A stretch of 42,792 bases of DNA. Source: Magnetococcales bacterium. Its GTDB lineage: Bacteria > Pseudomonadota > Magnetococcia > Magnetococcales > JADFYX01. A program made the translations under genes and the position numbers. Positions 1-7,358 of this stretch are shown in pieces. Under the pieces are notes generated by a model. That model saw nothing but the letters and a program-made list of their open reading frames with translations. It searched no databases and was not told the origin of the DNA. The stretch is from positions 1-42,792 of the forward strand of contig JADFZS010000039.1 in the NCBI GenBank assembly GCA_015232405.1, in the 5' to 3' direction. The number at the start of each line of letters is the position of its first letter. The first letter of the stretch is position 1.

Positions 1-611
1 ATTTAACCATTCTGTCCAAGTCAGGCAAAATAACAGTTGCTGGAGATACCGGGCCAGCAAATACTCTGATAGATCTTTTGGCTGGTAAAATTGCTGGGGG
101 AGGGGACAAAGGGGGTTTTTTTTATTTTTACGGTATAGGTGCGCAAACCGGAAAAGTAAATCAACAGGCTTTGGATTGGCTGTTGGAGCATGAATATTTG
201 TTGCAGACATTTCCTAAATCAACAGGGCGAGAGGTGTTTGGCAAGGAGTATCTTGATGAATTTCTCACCATATTCCCCAATATGTTCAACAATGATGGTT
301 TGGCAACTTTAACCAGATTTACCGCTGCGACCGTAGCAATAGCCTGTCAGGAACTTTTCTCCCAAAAGCAGTTTCGACTGGTTGTCTGTGGGGGAGGGGC
401 AAAAAATCCAACACTCTTGAAGATGATTGCTGATGAGATGCCAACCATAGAGATGGTGGTTAGCAATGAGCTGGGTGTGGATGCCGACTCTTTGGAGAGC
501 CAATGTTTTGCCTGGTTTGCCATTCGCACATTAAAAGGGTTGACCTCCTCAGTACCAGAGGCGACCGGATCAATCAGGGCTGGGGTTTTAGGGGCAATTA
601 ACTCTGTTTGA
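1..611 (+). CDS. anmK: Anhydro-N-acetylmuramic acid kinase, C-terminal part (5' end outside window)
   Basis: AnmK phosphorylates and opens 1,6-anhydro-MurNAc to MurNAc-6-phosphate in cytoplasmic peptidoglycan recycling. The frame is open from base 3, so the N-terminal part lies upstream. Visible family signatures are AGDTGPANTLID near the left edge (compare the FDTGPGN nucleotide/sugar loop), PKSTGREVFG, the VVCGGGAKNP glycine loop of the actin-like kinase fold, and DSLESQCFAWFAIRTLKG near the end. About 200 residues are seen of a family usually near 370. The in-frame TTG at 78 is internal, not the start. It lies directly before yggS on the same strand. Identification is firm; only completeness is lacking. 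Confidence 0.93.
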   Translation, partial: LTILSKSGKITVAGDTGPANTLIDLLAGKIAGGGDKGGFFYFYGIGAQTGKVNQQALDWLLEHEYLLQTFPKSTGREVFGKEYLDEFLTIFPNMFNNDGLATLTRFTAATVAIACQELFSQKQFRLVVCGGGAKNPTLLKMIADEMPTIEMVVSNELGVDADSLESQCFAWFAIRTLKGLTSSVPEATGSIRAGVLGAINSV

Positions 612-626
612 TCATTGCTTTATAAT
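598..626 (+). promoter_or_regulatory. Candidate sigma70-type promoter upstream of yggS
   Basis: TTAACT at 598-603 and a consensus TATAAT at 621-626 are separated by 17 bases. The -35 overlaps the last codons of anmK, and initiation would fall near 633, leaving a leader of about 128 bases before the GTG at 761. The -35 matches consensus at only four of six positions, so this is a prediction from pattern alone. Confidence 0.35.
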
Positions 627-760
627 GGTTCGGAGTGAGCCTTGACATTGTATCCACTTGTATCTTCACAACATCCGGGCTGGACCTGACCGCTCCAATC
701 ATCCATAATGGGATTATCGTAAATTAATTCAGGTAACATATAATAAATATCGGGGTCTTT

Positions 761-1462
761 GTGGGAACCGTTTCTGAAAATCTACTTAGTATTCGCAAAC
801 AGATTCAAGTGGCTTGTGAAAAGTCCGGTCGCAATGCCCAAAGTGTTCGATTGGTGGCGGTTTCCAAAACCAAACCAGCAGCTTTGGTTCTTTCGGCATT
901 GGCTGGAGGGCAGACACTTTTTGGTGAAAATCGGGTTCAGGAGGCTCGAGATAAAATTCCTCTGGTTCAAGCTGGTGCTGCGGGATCTGAAATTCAGTGG
1001 CATCTCATCGGCCCTTTGCAGCGCAATAAGGTTAAAGTTGCTGTAAAGCTTTTTTCTATGGTCCACAGTGTGGATTCCGTCTCTCTAGCCCAAGAGTTGA
1101 GCAACAGAGCCAGCCTCATCCGACCATTGCCAATTTTGATCCAGGTAAATGTCGGTGGTGAGTTGCAAAAAAACGGTCTTCCACCCGGAGGTACAGTTGA
1201 GGCTATTCGTCAGATGGCATCCTTTGAAGGGGTAAAGATCAAAGGGTTGATGACAGTACCACCCATAACTTCCGACCCCCAAGGGGCAAGACCCTATTTT
1301 AAAGAGTTGGCAGCATTGGCAGAAACCATTAAAGAACTGCACATTGATGGGGTTGAGATGGCTGAATTATCTATGGGTATGAGCCATGATTATTCAGTGG
1401 CGGTGGAAGAGGGGGCAACCTTGGTTCGTGTTGGTAGCGCTCTGTTCGGTTCTCGAGATTAA
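761..1462 (+). CDS. yggS: YggS/PLPBP family pyridoxal-phosphate homeostasis protein
   Basis: Members of this family bind PLP without a known catalytic reaction and buffer vitamin B6 and amino-acid metabolism in the cytosol. The 233 residues match the usual length. PLP-binding Lys36 lies in AVSKTKP; the barrel signatures FGENRVQEARDK, WHLIGPLQRNK, ILIQVNVGGE, IKGLMTVPP and LSMGMSHDY follow in order. The start is GTG; only a weak GGGG lies about 6 bases upstream, and no better in-frame start is nearby. It opens the classical yggS-proC-yggT-yggU neighbourhood. The family assignment is secure. Confidence 0.95.
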   Translation: MGTVSENLLSIRKQIQVACEKSGRNAQSVRLVAVSKTKPAALVLSALAGGQTLFGENRVQEARDKIPLVQAGAAGSEIQWHLIGPLQRNKVKVAVKLFSMVHSVDSVSLAQELSNRASLIRPLPILIQVNVGGELQKNGLPPGGTVEAIRQMASFEGVKIKGLMTVPPITSDPQGARPYFKELAALAETIKELHIDGVEMAELSMGMSHDYSVAVEEGATLVRVGSALFGSRD

Positions 1463-1533
1463 TATCAGCGAGTAAGTTGATACATAATGGTACATAGGCA
1501 AATCCCTTGGTGTTTTATGATAAGAGGCGCACT

Positions 1534-3165
1534 ATGAGACAGTTTTTTTGCAATATTGCGTTATTTATAAGCTTGCTATTTGTTGGCGCTAACGCTTGGG
1601 CTGATGATGTGGATGATCTGCTAAACAAAGGGGCAAACTCTTTGGTTGGTGAGGATATTCAACAGGCTATCAACTATTTCAACCTAGCTATACAGCCAGG
1701 TATTGCAACACATCTACAAATGGTTTCCGCCTATTCCGGTCTCTGTGCCAGCCGTTATAAAATCAGCCTTATCAAAAAAGATAGTAAATTAAATCTGCAG
1801 GCCATCCAGGATTGTGATAAGGCAATTTTTTTAAAATCAGACCAGCAGTCCGTCTATCGAATGCGGGGTATTGCCTACTTAACATATGGCAACTTTGAAA
1901 AAGCAGTTTCCGACCTTAATGTAGCGGTAGCTCTAGAACCTTCAGATTTTCTATCGATACAAAATCGCGGTTTGGCAAAAGCCAGGTTGGGTTCATATGA
2001 TGATGCAATCGTTGATTTTGATCGTGCTATTGAGCTGAAGCCATCCAACCCCTGGGGGTACTACAATAGAGGTCGCATACAGGCTATTCTCTCCAACTAT
2101 GAACAAGCAGTTGATGATTTCAGTGCATTTATCCGCTTTAACAGAAAATTTGCTCTAGTATATATGCACCGTGGTCGCAGCCGACTGCGCCTTGGTCACT
2201 ATCAGCAGGCGGTTGGTGATTTTTATGAAGCTATCCGCATTGAAAAAGGTGATAAATCTATAGCAATCGCCCACCGGGGGATTACCCTCTACATGTTAGG
2301 TAGGTTTGATGAGGCAGCTGTAGACCTGGCAAAGGTGGTTAAGCTCAATCCCAAAGATATGGAGTCCCGGTTCTGGCTCTATTTGGTACGTACCCGACTT
2401 GGGCAGCCAAAAAATAGTACTTTTACTGCTAATGGTGGCGTAACAAAAAGGGGTACATGGGCTGGTGAGATGTCGGCCTATCTTATGGGTCACGGTGAGT
2501 CACATAAAGTGTTGGATATGGTTCGGGCCACCAAAGATGATGTCATCCGTGGCGAACGTGAGAGTCTATCCAACTTTATTTTTGGTGAATGGGCAGCGGT
2601 GCAGGGTAAGCTGGATGTAGCAAGTAAATGGTTTGAAATTATAGTCAACAAAAAAGGGCTAAAACCACCATGGTTCCACAGTGCAAAGCAGCAGTTGGCA
2701 CTTTTGCAAAACCAAAAAAATGTCATGCGGTCAGCTGCTGAACAGGAAAAACTAGCGGAAAAAGTTGTTGCTGTTTTTAAAGAGGCACAGCAAAAAAATG
2801 ATAAAAAAATTGCAGTAGATAAGGTAAAAGAGATTGATCAAAAAAGAGACAAAGTTAAATTAACTTTGCAAAGGCATTTAACCAAGCTACCTAAACAACA
2901 GGTATATAACAGTGCGGCGACTCCTGATAAAAAAGGCTATGTGTTTAAATTAGCCTCTTTTGGACAATTAACAAATGCTCAAAAAGCTTTAGAAGAGGCA
3001 AAGTTAATGGGTTATAAGGCCAATATCCAGAGCATCATGGTTAAAGGCAACCGTTTTATGCGGGTATGGATTGGCCCTTTTAGTGATTTACAAAAGGCCA
3101 ATGAAGCACGAGATCTGTTAAAACAGCTCCCTGGTCGCTCTCCTGGTAAGGTGCAGTTCCGATAG
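1534..3165 (+). CDS. Exported TPR protein with C-terminal SPOR domain
   Basis: This is probably a periplasmic or outer-membrane-associated protein that binds denuded septal peptidoglycan through SPOR and partners through TPRs. The ATG at 1534 is preferred over an earlier TTG because AAGAGG lies 7 bases upstream and the protein then begins with a clean signal peptide (MRQFFCN, hydrophobic core, cleavage after AWA). About five TPR units follow, with typical patterns such as YNRGRIQAILSNYEQAVDDF. A Lys/Gln-rich coiled linker comes next, then a SPOR domain over the last ~75 residues (KGYVFKLASFG...MRVWIGPFSD). It sits between yggS and proC, an unusual insertion in that block. The exact role is unknown. 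Confidence 0.85.
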   Translation: MRQFFCNIALFISLLFVGANAWADDVDDLLNKGANSLVGEDIQQAINYFNLAIQPGIATHLQMVSAYSGLCASRYKISLIKKDSKLNLQAIQDCDKAIFLKSDQQSVYRMRGIAYLTYGNFEKAVSDLNVAVALEPSDFLSIQNRGLAKARLGSYDDAIVDFDRAIELKPSNPWGYYNRGRIQAILSNYEQAVDDFSAFIRFNRKFALVYMHRGRSRLRLGHYQQAVGDFYEAIRIEKGDKSIAIAHRGITLYMLGRFDEAAVDLAKVVKLNPKDMESRFWLYLVRTRLGQPKNSTFTANGGVTKRGTWAGEMSAYLMGHGESHKVLDMVRATKDDVIRGERESLSNFIFGEWAAVQGKLDVASKWFEIIVNKKGLKPPWFHSAKQQLALLQNQKNVMRSAAEQEKLAEKVVAVFKEAQQKNDKKIAVDKVKEIDQKRDKVKLTLQRHLTKLPKQQVYNSAATPDKKGYVFKLASFGQLTNAQKALEEAKLMGYKANIQSIMVKGNRFMRVWIGPFSDLQKANEARDLLKQLPGRSPGKVQFR

Positions 3166-3263
3166 TAAAACTCGACAGTAAGCAACGTTATCATCTACTA
3201 CCGCTTTTAGGTTATAGATAGTACAAGGGATAAAAAATTTTAAACCCATAAGGATATGTTATT

Positions 3264-4079
3264 ATGTTGACCAACAAAACCATCGCCTTTATCGGTGGCG
3301 GCAATATGGCCCAGGCTCTGCTAAAGGGGTTGTTAGATTTTGGTGTGGTTGCCAACAAGATTAAAATATGTGAACCCAACAGCCAAAAACAGAGCCAACT
3401 TTCCCAACAGTATGGTGTGACAGTTTCCGCCAACTCAGCTGCAGTTGTAACCGGGGCAGATGTGGTGCTACTTGCGGTAAAGCCGGGTATAGTGCCATTG
3501 GTTTTGCAGGAGATTGCCTCACTTTTAGATAAAGAGACCCTGGTGATCTCTATAGCTGCTGGTGTCTCCATGGCTGCCATGGCTCAAAATCTTAGTAGTG
3601 GGCAACCAATTGTAAGAGTTATGCCAAATACCCCCGCCTTAATCGGCGCTGGAGTATCGGTGATTTTTGCCAAACAAGATTTACCAAAGCCCAAACTGGA
3701 GCTGGCCCGGCAGATAATGTCAGCAGTTGGTGATGTGGATGAGGTGGTGGATGAGGGATTGCTTGATGGGGTAACAGCTCTCTCTGGTTCTGGCCCGGCT
3801 TATATCTATATGGTTGCCGAGGCTCTGTCTGATGGTGGGGTTTCTTGTGGACTACCCAGACCTTTGGCTGATAAGTTGGCAGTTAAAACCCTAATAGGAG
3901 CAGCTCGGCTCATTGATGAGAGTGGTGAGCACCCTGCAGTTTTAAAAAACCAGGTGACATCTCCTGGGGGTACAACCATTGCAGCGGTTGCACAGTTGGA
4001 GCGTTCCGGCTTGCGCAGTGCTTTGATTGATGGGGTAAATGCTGCTTGGCAGCGTAGTGTGGAGCTAAGCAAAAAATGA
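3264..4079 (+). CDS. proC: Pyrroline-5-carboxylate reductase
   Basis: ProC catalyses the last step of proline synthesis: NAD(P)H reduction of 1-pyrroline-5-carboxylate to L-proline in the cytoplasm. The 271 residues are the normal size. The N-terminal Rossmann loop FIGGGNMAQALLKGL, the VVLLAVKP turn and VRVMPNTPALIGAG are present. The C-terminal family signature VTSPGGTTIAAVAQLE...ALIDGVNAAWQRS marks the dimer/active-site domain. The ATG follows AAGGA by 9 bases. It lies 98 bases after the SPOR gene and 68 before yggT, all on the same strand, in the conserved yggS-proC-yggT arrangement. Confidence 0.96.
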   Translation: MLTNKTIAFIGGGNMAQALLKGLLDFGVVANKIKICEPNSQKQSQLSQQYGVTVSANSAAVVTGADVVLLAVKPGIVPLVLQEIASLLDKETLVISIAAGVSMAAMAQNLSSGQPIVRVMPNTPALIGAGVSVIFAKQDLPKPKLELARQIMSAVGDVDEVVDEGLLDGVTALSGSGPAYIYMVAEALSDGGVSCGLPRPLADKLAVKTLIGAARLIDESGEHPAVLKNQVTSPGGTTIAAVAQLERSGLRSALIDGVNAAWQRSVELSKK

Positions 4080-4147
4080 TAGATGTGCAGTCATTAATTT
4101 AAGACAAATTTGATTGATTTAAGAACAAATAGAGGTAGAAAAAATCT

Positions 4148-4765
4148 ATGGGCATACTTGGTTCTGTAGCCACTTTAGTAGAAATTATTTTAGGAACATA
4201 TATCTGGCTAATTGTCTTTCGGGTGCTGCTCTCTTGGGTCAACCCAGATCCATACAATCCAATTGTGCAGCTTTTGATGCGTTTTACCGATCCGGTTCTT
4301 ATTCCTCTACGCCGGGTGATACCGACAATTGGGGGGCTTGATCTCTCACCAATTGTCGCACTGTTTGGTATTCAGCTCCTGCAACGGTTTTTAGTAACCA
4401 TATTGCGTGGTGGAATGGGTGGGGGCGGTGGCTCTGTGCTTATTGCTGAAATACTTGGGGTTATACACCTTCTTGGCACTTTCTATCTGCTTATTCTATT
4501 TGTAAGGGCCGGGTTTCATGTCTACTCCTGGTATACCTTCCGTAGTGGTCAACGTTCAGGTCTTGATCTGCGTCATCCAGTGACAATATTTGTCTTTCAA
4601 GCAACAGAACCAGCGGTACAACCTCTTAGACGATTTGTTCCTACTGTTGCAAGGCTTGATGTCACACCTCTGGTTGCGGCTTTTATCTGTATGTTTTTGT
4701 TGTCCTTTATCCAAGAAATAATCTTTTCTCTAGCCATGCCCGGTATGGGGGCAATGATGCAATAA
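4148..4765 (+). CDS. yggT: YggT family integral membrane protein (two YGGT repeats)
   Basis: This is a small inner-membrane protein of poorly defined role, linked in bacteria and plastids to osmotic tolerance, membrane organisation and division. There are two tandem YGGT units, each a hydrophobic helix followed by the signature arginine-proline segment: SWVNPDPYNPIVQ...DPVLIPLRRVIP in the first half and FVFQATEPAVQPLRRFVP in the second. About four membrane helices are expected over 205 residues. AGAGG lies 13 bases before the ATG. The stop codon is immediately followed by the ATG of the next gene, so the two are surely cotranscribed and probably translationally coupled. Confidence 0.92.
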   Translation: MGILGSVATLVEIILGTYIWLIVFRVLLSWVNPDPYNPIVQLLMRFTDPVLIPLRRVIPTIGGLDLSPIVALFGIQLLQRFLVTILRGGMGGGGGSVLIAEILGVIHLLGTFYLLILFVRAGFHVYSWYTFRSGQRSGLDLRHPVTIFVFQATEPAVQPLRRFVPTVARLDVTPLVAAFICMFLLSFIQEIIFSLAMPGMGAMMQ

Positions 4766-5071
4766 ATGGCTGATGTCGGTAGATGGCAGGGTGATGATTG
4801 GCTGTTGGCAGTTAGGGTTCAGCCACGCTCATCACGGGATAAAATAGTGGGAATGCAAGGAGAGTTGGTGAAAATTGCTCTGCGTTCGCCTCCTGTTGAT
4901 GGGGCCGCAAACAAGGCCCTATGTCAATTCATTGCCAAAGAGGTTGGGGTAGCCAAAGGTCGGGTAGCTGTAGTAAGGGGTCAAAAAGCCAGAGAAAAGC
5001 AGGTTTGTGTTACAGGGGTCGCAAAGTTGGCCGTGGCAGAGTTTTGTAAACACCACTCCTTGGCTGTTTAG
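4766..5071 (+). CDS. yggU: DUF167 / YggU family protein
   Basis: This is a small cytosolic alpha/beta protein of unknown function, usually found next to yggT and yggS. The 101 residues contain the family core VQPRSSRDKIVGMQGELVKIALRSPPVDGAANKA in overlapping segments, followed by ALCQFIAKEVGVAKGRVAVVRGQKAREKQV. There are zero bases between the yggT stop and this ATG, and no separate ribosome site, so it likely depends on termination-reinitiation. It is the last gene of the run; a strong hairpin follows 20 bases after the stop. Confidence 0.93.
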   Translation: MADVGRWQGDDWLLAVRVQPRSSRDKIVGMQGELVKIALRSPPVDGAANKALCQFIAKEVGVAKGRVAVVRGQKAREKQVCVTGVAKLAVAEFCKHHSLAV

Positions 5072-5090
5072 TTTTTTATTGGTCAAAAAC

Positions 5091-5131
5091 AAAACAACCC
5101 ATAAGGGGAGTCACCCTTTATGGGTTGTTTT
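5091..5131. terminator. Bidirectional intrinsic terminator between yggU and trxA
   Basis: The arms 5091-5108 and 5114-5131 pair over 18 bp with one G-U wobble and a 5-base loop. The stem is A-rich on its left side and T-rich on its right, so transcripts from either direction end in a U-tract (TTTT after GGGTTG on +; TTTT on the - strand as well). It lies between two convergent genes and can stop both. Confidence 0.9.
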
Positions 5132-5158
5132 GTATTAATTTTGAAGGGCTTTATTGAT

Positions 5159-5485
5159 CTAAATTGCCTCTTCAACCCAGTTATAAAGTTGGGATTTTGG
5201 CAAGGCTCCAATTTTAGTCGCCTCTATGTTGCCACTTTTGAAAATCATCAAGGTGGGGATGCCCCTAACACCGTAACGGCCCGGAACATTGGGGTTGTGG
5301 TCAATGTTTAGTTTGCATACCTTGATTTTGCCTTGGTATTTTTCAGCCAGCTCCTCAAGAAAAGGGCCAATCTGTTTACATGGGCCACACCACTCTGCCC
5401 AGAAATCTACTAAAACAGGAATGTCTGCCTGAATTACATCTTTGTCAAAGTCATTATCAGAAGTTTGGTTGATAAATTCGCTCAT
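5159..5485 (-). CDS. trxA: Thioredoxin
   Basis: This is a cytosolic dithiol-disulfide oxidoreductase donating electrons to ribonucleotide reductase, peroxiredoxins and others. The 109 residues include the active site FWAEWCGPCKQIGPF (Cys33 and Cys36) and the cis-proline loop GIPTLMIF. The frame stays open a further 56 codons upstream, but ATG 5485 is chosen: it gives the family length and is preceded by AAGGAG (5498-5503) about 12 bases away, and the extra N-terminus has no thioredoxin character. It is convergent with yggU and shares the hairpin at 5091-5131. Confidence 0.95.
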   Translation of the reverse strand: MSEFINQTSDNDFDKDVIQADIPVLVDFWAEWCGPCKQIGPFLEELAEKYQGKIKVCKLNIDHNPNVPGRYGVRGIPTLMIFKSGNIEATKIGALPKSQLYNWVEEAI

Positions 5486-5779
5486 GGTGGAAAGATACTC
5501 CTTGCCAGAAAAAATAACAGTTACTAATTTATGCTCATTATATTGAGTAGATAAACGGTAGTTATAAGCATGTACCAAGCGAAATTGGACGGTAGACCGA
5601 AGTTTTAAGAACAAAACTCCCAAAACCTGTAAATAGGTTGCAATTTCACGCAATACAGCTGATTAATCAATGGATTGCTTCATGAACACCCTTGTTACCA
5701 ATCCCTCTAGAATAAGTGATAGGAACGTTTTGTCAAGATTTGGCAGATAAGATTTTTATTAAAGATGGGGCCAAGGGGT

Positions 5780-5808
5780 TTGACAAGTAGGGGTATTCCC
5801 CATATAGT
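5780..5808 (+). promoter_or_regulatory. Strong sigma70-type promoter of tRNA-Arg
   Basis: TTGACA (5780-5785), a 17-base spacer and TATAGT (5803-5808) form a near-consensus promoter, placing initiation about 25 bases before the mature tRNA. The spacer contains GGGG-TATT-CCCC. This is the native tRNA promoter and lies outside the integrated element. Confidence 0.75.
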
Positions 5809-5840
5809 TTCGCACTCTTGATAAATAGCAAATCAAATAA

Positions 5841-5917
<77 letters not shown>

Positions 5918-6303
5918 ATCATTTCAAGTGGTAATGTTAAACAGCTTCAATGCACATAACTAAATAATACCCACATAGTACCCAGCAGGATTGATTTCAG
6001 ATCTGTAAACCGCCACTTGAGTTTGCAATTTTGTCACTTGAAGTTGCAGTAAATAGCCAGGGTAGTTATGACCGTAAAAAATCTGAGTTTATGAGTTAGT
6101 TTTATTTGGTTTGTTGAAAATCCATGGGGCCGGAGCCCCCCTTCATCTAGCCTAGTATGATATAGACCAAGATAAGAAGAACTTGGGCCACATCAACCTT
6201 AACGGCTATAGTAATTTTAATCTCGGATAGCATAGGAATATACCTTGATTAAGATTACCAGCGCTGGCGAAGTTAATTCACCAAATTATTTATAGTGCCT
6301 TTG
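5918..6303. other. Left inner end of the island, no intact gene
   Basis: No convincing coding frame is seen on either strand. The only recognisable item is one copy of the 23-bp element-end repeat at 5968-5990. The rest looks like decayed sequence, continuing into the methyltransferase fragment that ends at 6304. Confidence 0.5.
5968..5990 (+). repeat. Element-end direct repeat, left copy (candidate integrase arm site)
   Basis: These 23 bp are identical to 9797-9819 and in the same orientation. They start TACCCACATAG and contain a second TACCCA, so each copy holds two TACCCA motifs 11 bases apart. The copy lies 51 bases inside the left att repeat; flanking bases differ between copies. Position and internal repetition suit arm-type recombinase or excisionase binding sites; the function is inferred. 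Confidence 0.6.
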
Positions 6304-6606
6304 CTAGCACTTGCCCTCAACCTGCGGCCATAGTTGTGGACGGTCAGCAATGAAGCTTAAGGCATCCCGGCCCAACCGTGATCCATACACTCCAAAACCT
6401 TTAGCCCTTCTCTAAAAGGCATAACACTCTGATAACCACCACGAACACCACCTATACATAGAATGCTGGTCTTTGTTGTCGCCTGCAAAATCTGGGTAAG
6501 ATCTTGCTGTGTTGTTTGAGTATTTTTCTGATGGTGTTTGGGTTCTGATAGACTGCGATCCTCCACTATTATAAGGAGGATCTGTATAAAAGCCCATATA
6601 TTCCTA
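6304..6606 (-). pseudogene. DNA adenine/cytosine-N4 methyltransferase fragment
   Basis: The frame reads FYTDPPYNSGG and then a stretch with PDFAGDNKDQHSMYRWCSWW, which matches the DPPY catalytic motif and following region of phage and mobile-element DNA methyltransferases. A TAG interrupts it at 6412-6414. The same frame then continues for about 35 codons, through GRDALSFIADRPQLWPQVEG, to a second stop. There is no start and no SAM-binding FxGxG motif, so it is an internal scrap. The opposite strand at its 5' edge carries a transposase scrap, so a rearrangement junction lies near 6592-6606. Confidence 0.6.
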
Positions 6607-6726
6607 TGCATGCTGGCGTACTACGTCAAATGGCATATGATGGAAGTATGGAGGCCGCTATTGTTTGCCGACGAGGATCAAGCAGCAAAAGAGAAGCGAG
6701 ATCCGGTGGCTCCTGCGCAGCGTTAA
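6592..6726 (+). pseudogene. Transposase 3'-terminal fragment (IS1634-like)
   Basis: The frame gives AHIFLCMLAYYVKWHM, then WRPLLFADEDQAA and DPVAPAQR before a stop. This is the typical carboxy-terminal region of the long IS1634-family transposases, in which LCMLAYYVEWHM and a following LLF(A/D)D are recurrent. The catalytic DDE part is absent and no inverted repeat was found. It indicates that an insertion sequence was once present here and mostly deleted. Confidence 0.55.
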
Positions 6727-6831
6727 AAAAAGGCCAACTTCTGAACTCTCAACTTTGATCTTAGCAAATTCTATACGTTGCTTGAAAAAACAACAACACA
6801 GTAGATGTTTAAAAAATGGTGGCTACACAAA

Positions 6832-7356
6832 TTAATTTACAGGATCATCTCTAGTCAAAAGAGACTTGTCCTGTAACCATTTTTTCAATCTATCATCATC
6901 AATAGCTCGCTCAAAATCTAGTGATTCTGCCCAATCCGCAGATAACCAAGGCTCGAATTCGTGTGTTATTGCTGATAGTGTGGTTGCTGTTTCACGTCCC
7001 AATCGACTAACAACGCTGTTAATGATCTCAACTTGATGCTCACCAAAATGATTTTGTACCGCCTGAAAATTAACCTTTTCAGTCGGATTATATAAATATG
7101 TTCTATAAGCAGCGTACTTATTTAGCTCCTCTGTCATCATTTCTGAGCTTACCAACCATGTTCGCACATCATCTACACTATGAGGTACAGGGCCAAAATC
7201 TAATTTTAAATACTCATCTTCGGAAATTGTCTTTTGGTATTTAAAATATGAAACCAGATCTGAAAAAAACAGTAGCTTATTCAGAGCAGTCCTGTTCTGC
7301 TCTCCTTGGTGAGTTATTAGAAGTATCATGCCCGCTAGGTTTCGATTTGCACACAT
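6832..7356 (-). CDS. Panacea (SocA-like, DUF4065) domain protein, candidate antitoxin
   Basis: The 174 residues include the Panacea signature: GEQNRTALNKLLFFSDLVSY near the N-terminus, then YLKLDFGPVPHSVDDV. The Panacea domain is established as a shared antitoxin domain that neutralises many unrelated toxins, and related SocA acts as a proteolytic adaptor. ATG 7356 follows the stop of the cyclase-like gene by 2 bases, with AAGGA at 7363-7367 inside that gene, so the two form one transcript with coupled translation. Order is partner first, Panacea second. Inference: it controls the cyclase-like protein. Family confidence is high, role moderate. Confidence 0.8.
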   Translation of the reverse strand: MCANRNLAGMILLITHQGEQNRTALNKLLFFSDLVSYFKYQKTISEDEYLKLDFGPVPHSVDDVRTWLVSSEMMTEELNKYAAYRTYLYNPTEKVNFQAVQNHFGEHQVEIINSVVSRLGRETATTLSAITHEFEPWLSADWAESLDFERAIDDDRLKKWLQDKSLLTRDDPVN

Positions 7357-7358
7357 GG

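Noticed and set aside
5486..5653. Longer N-terminus of thioredoxin
   Set aside because: The frame is open, but ATG 5485 gives the family length and has AAGGAG upstream; the extra part is not thioredoxin-like.
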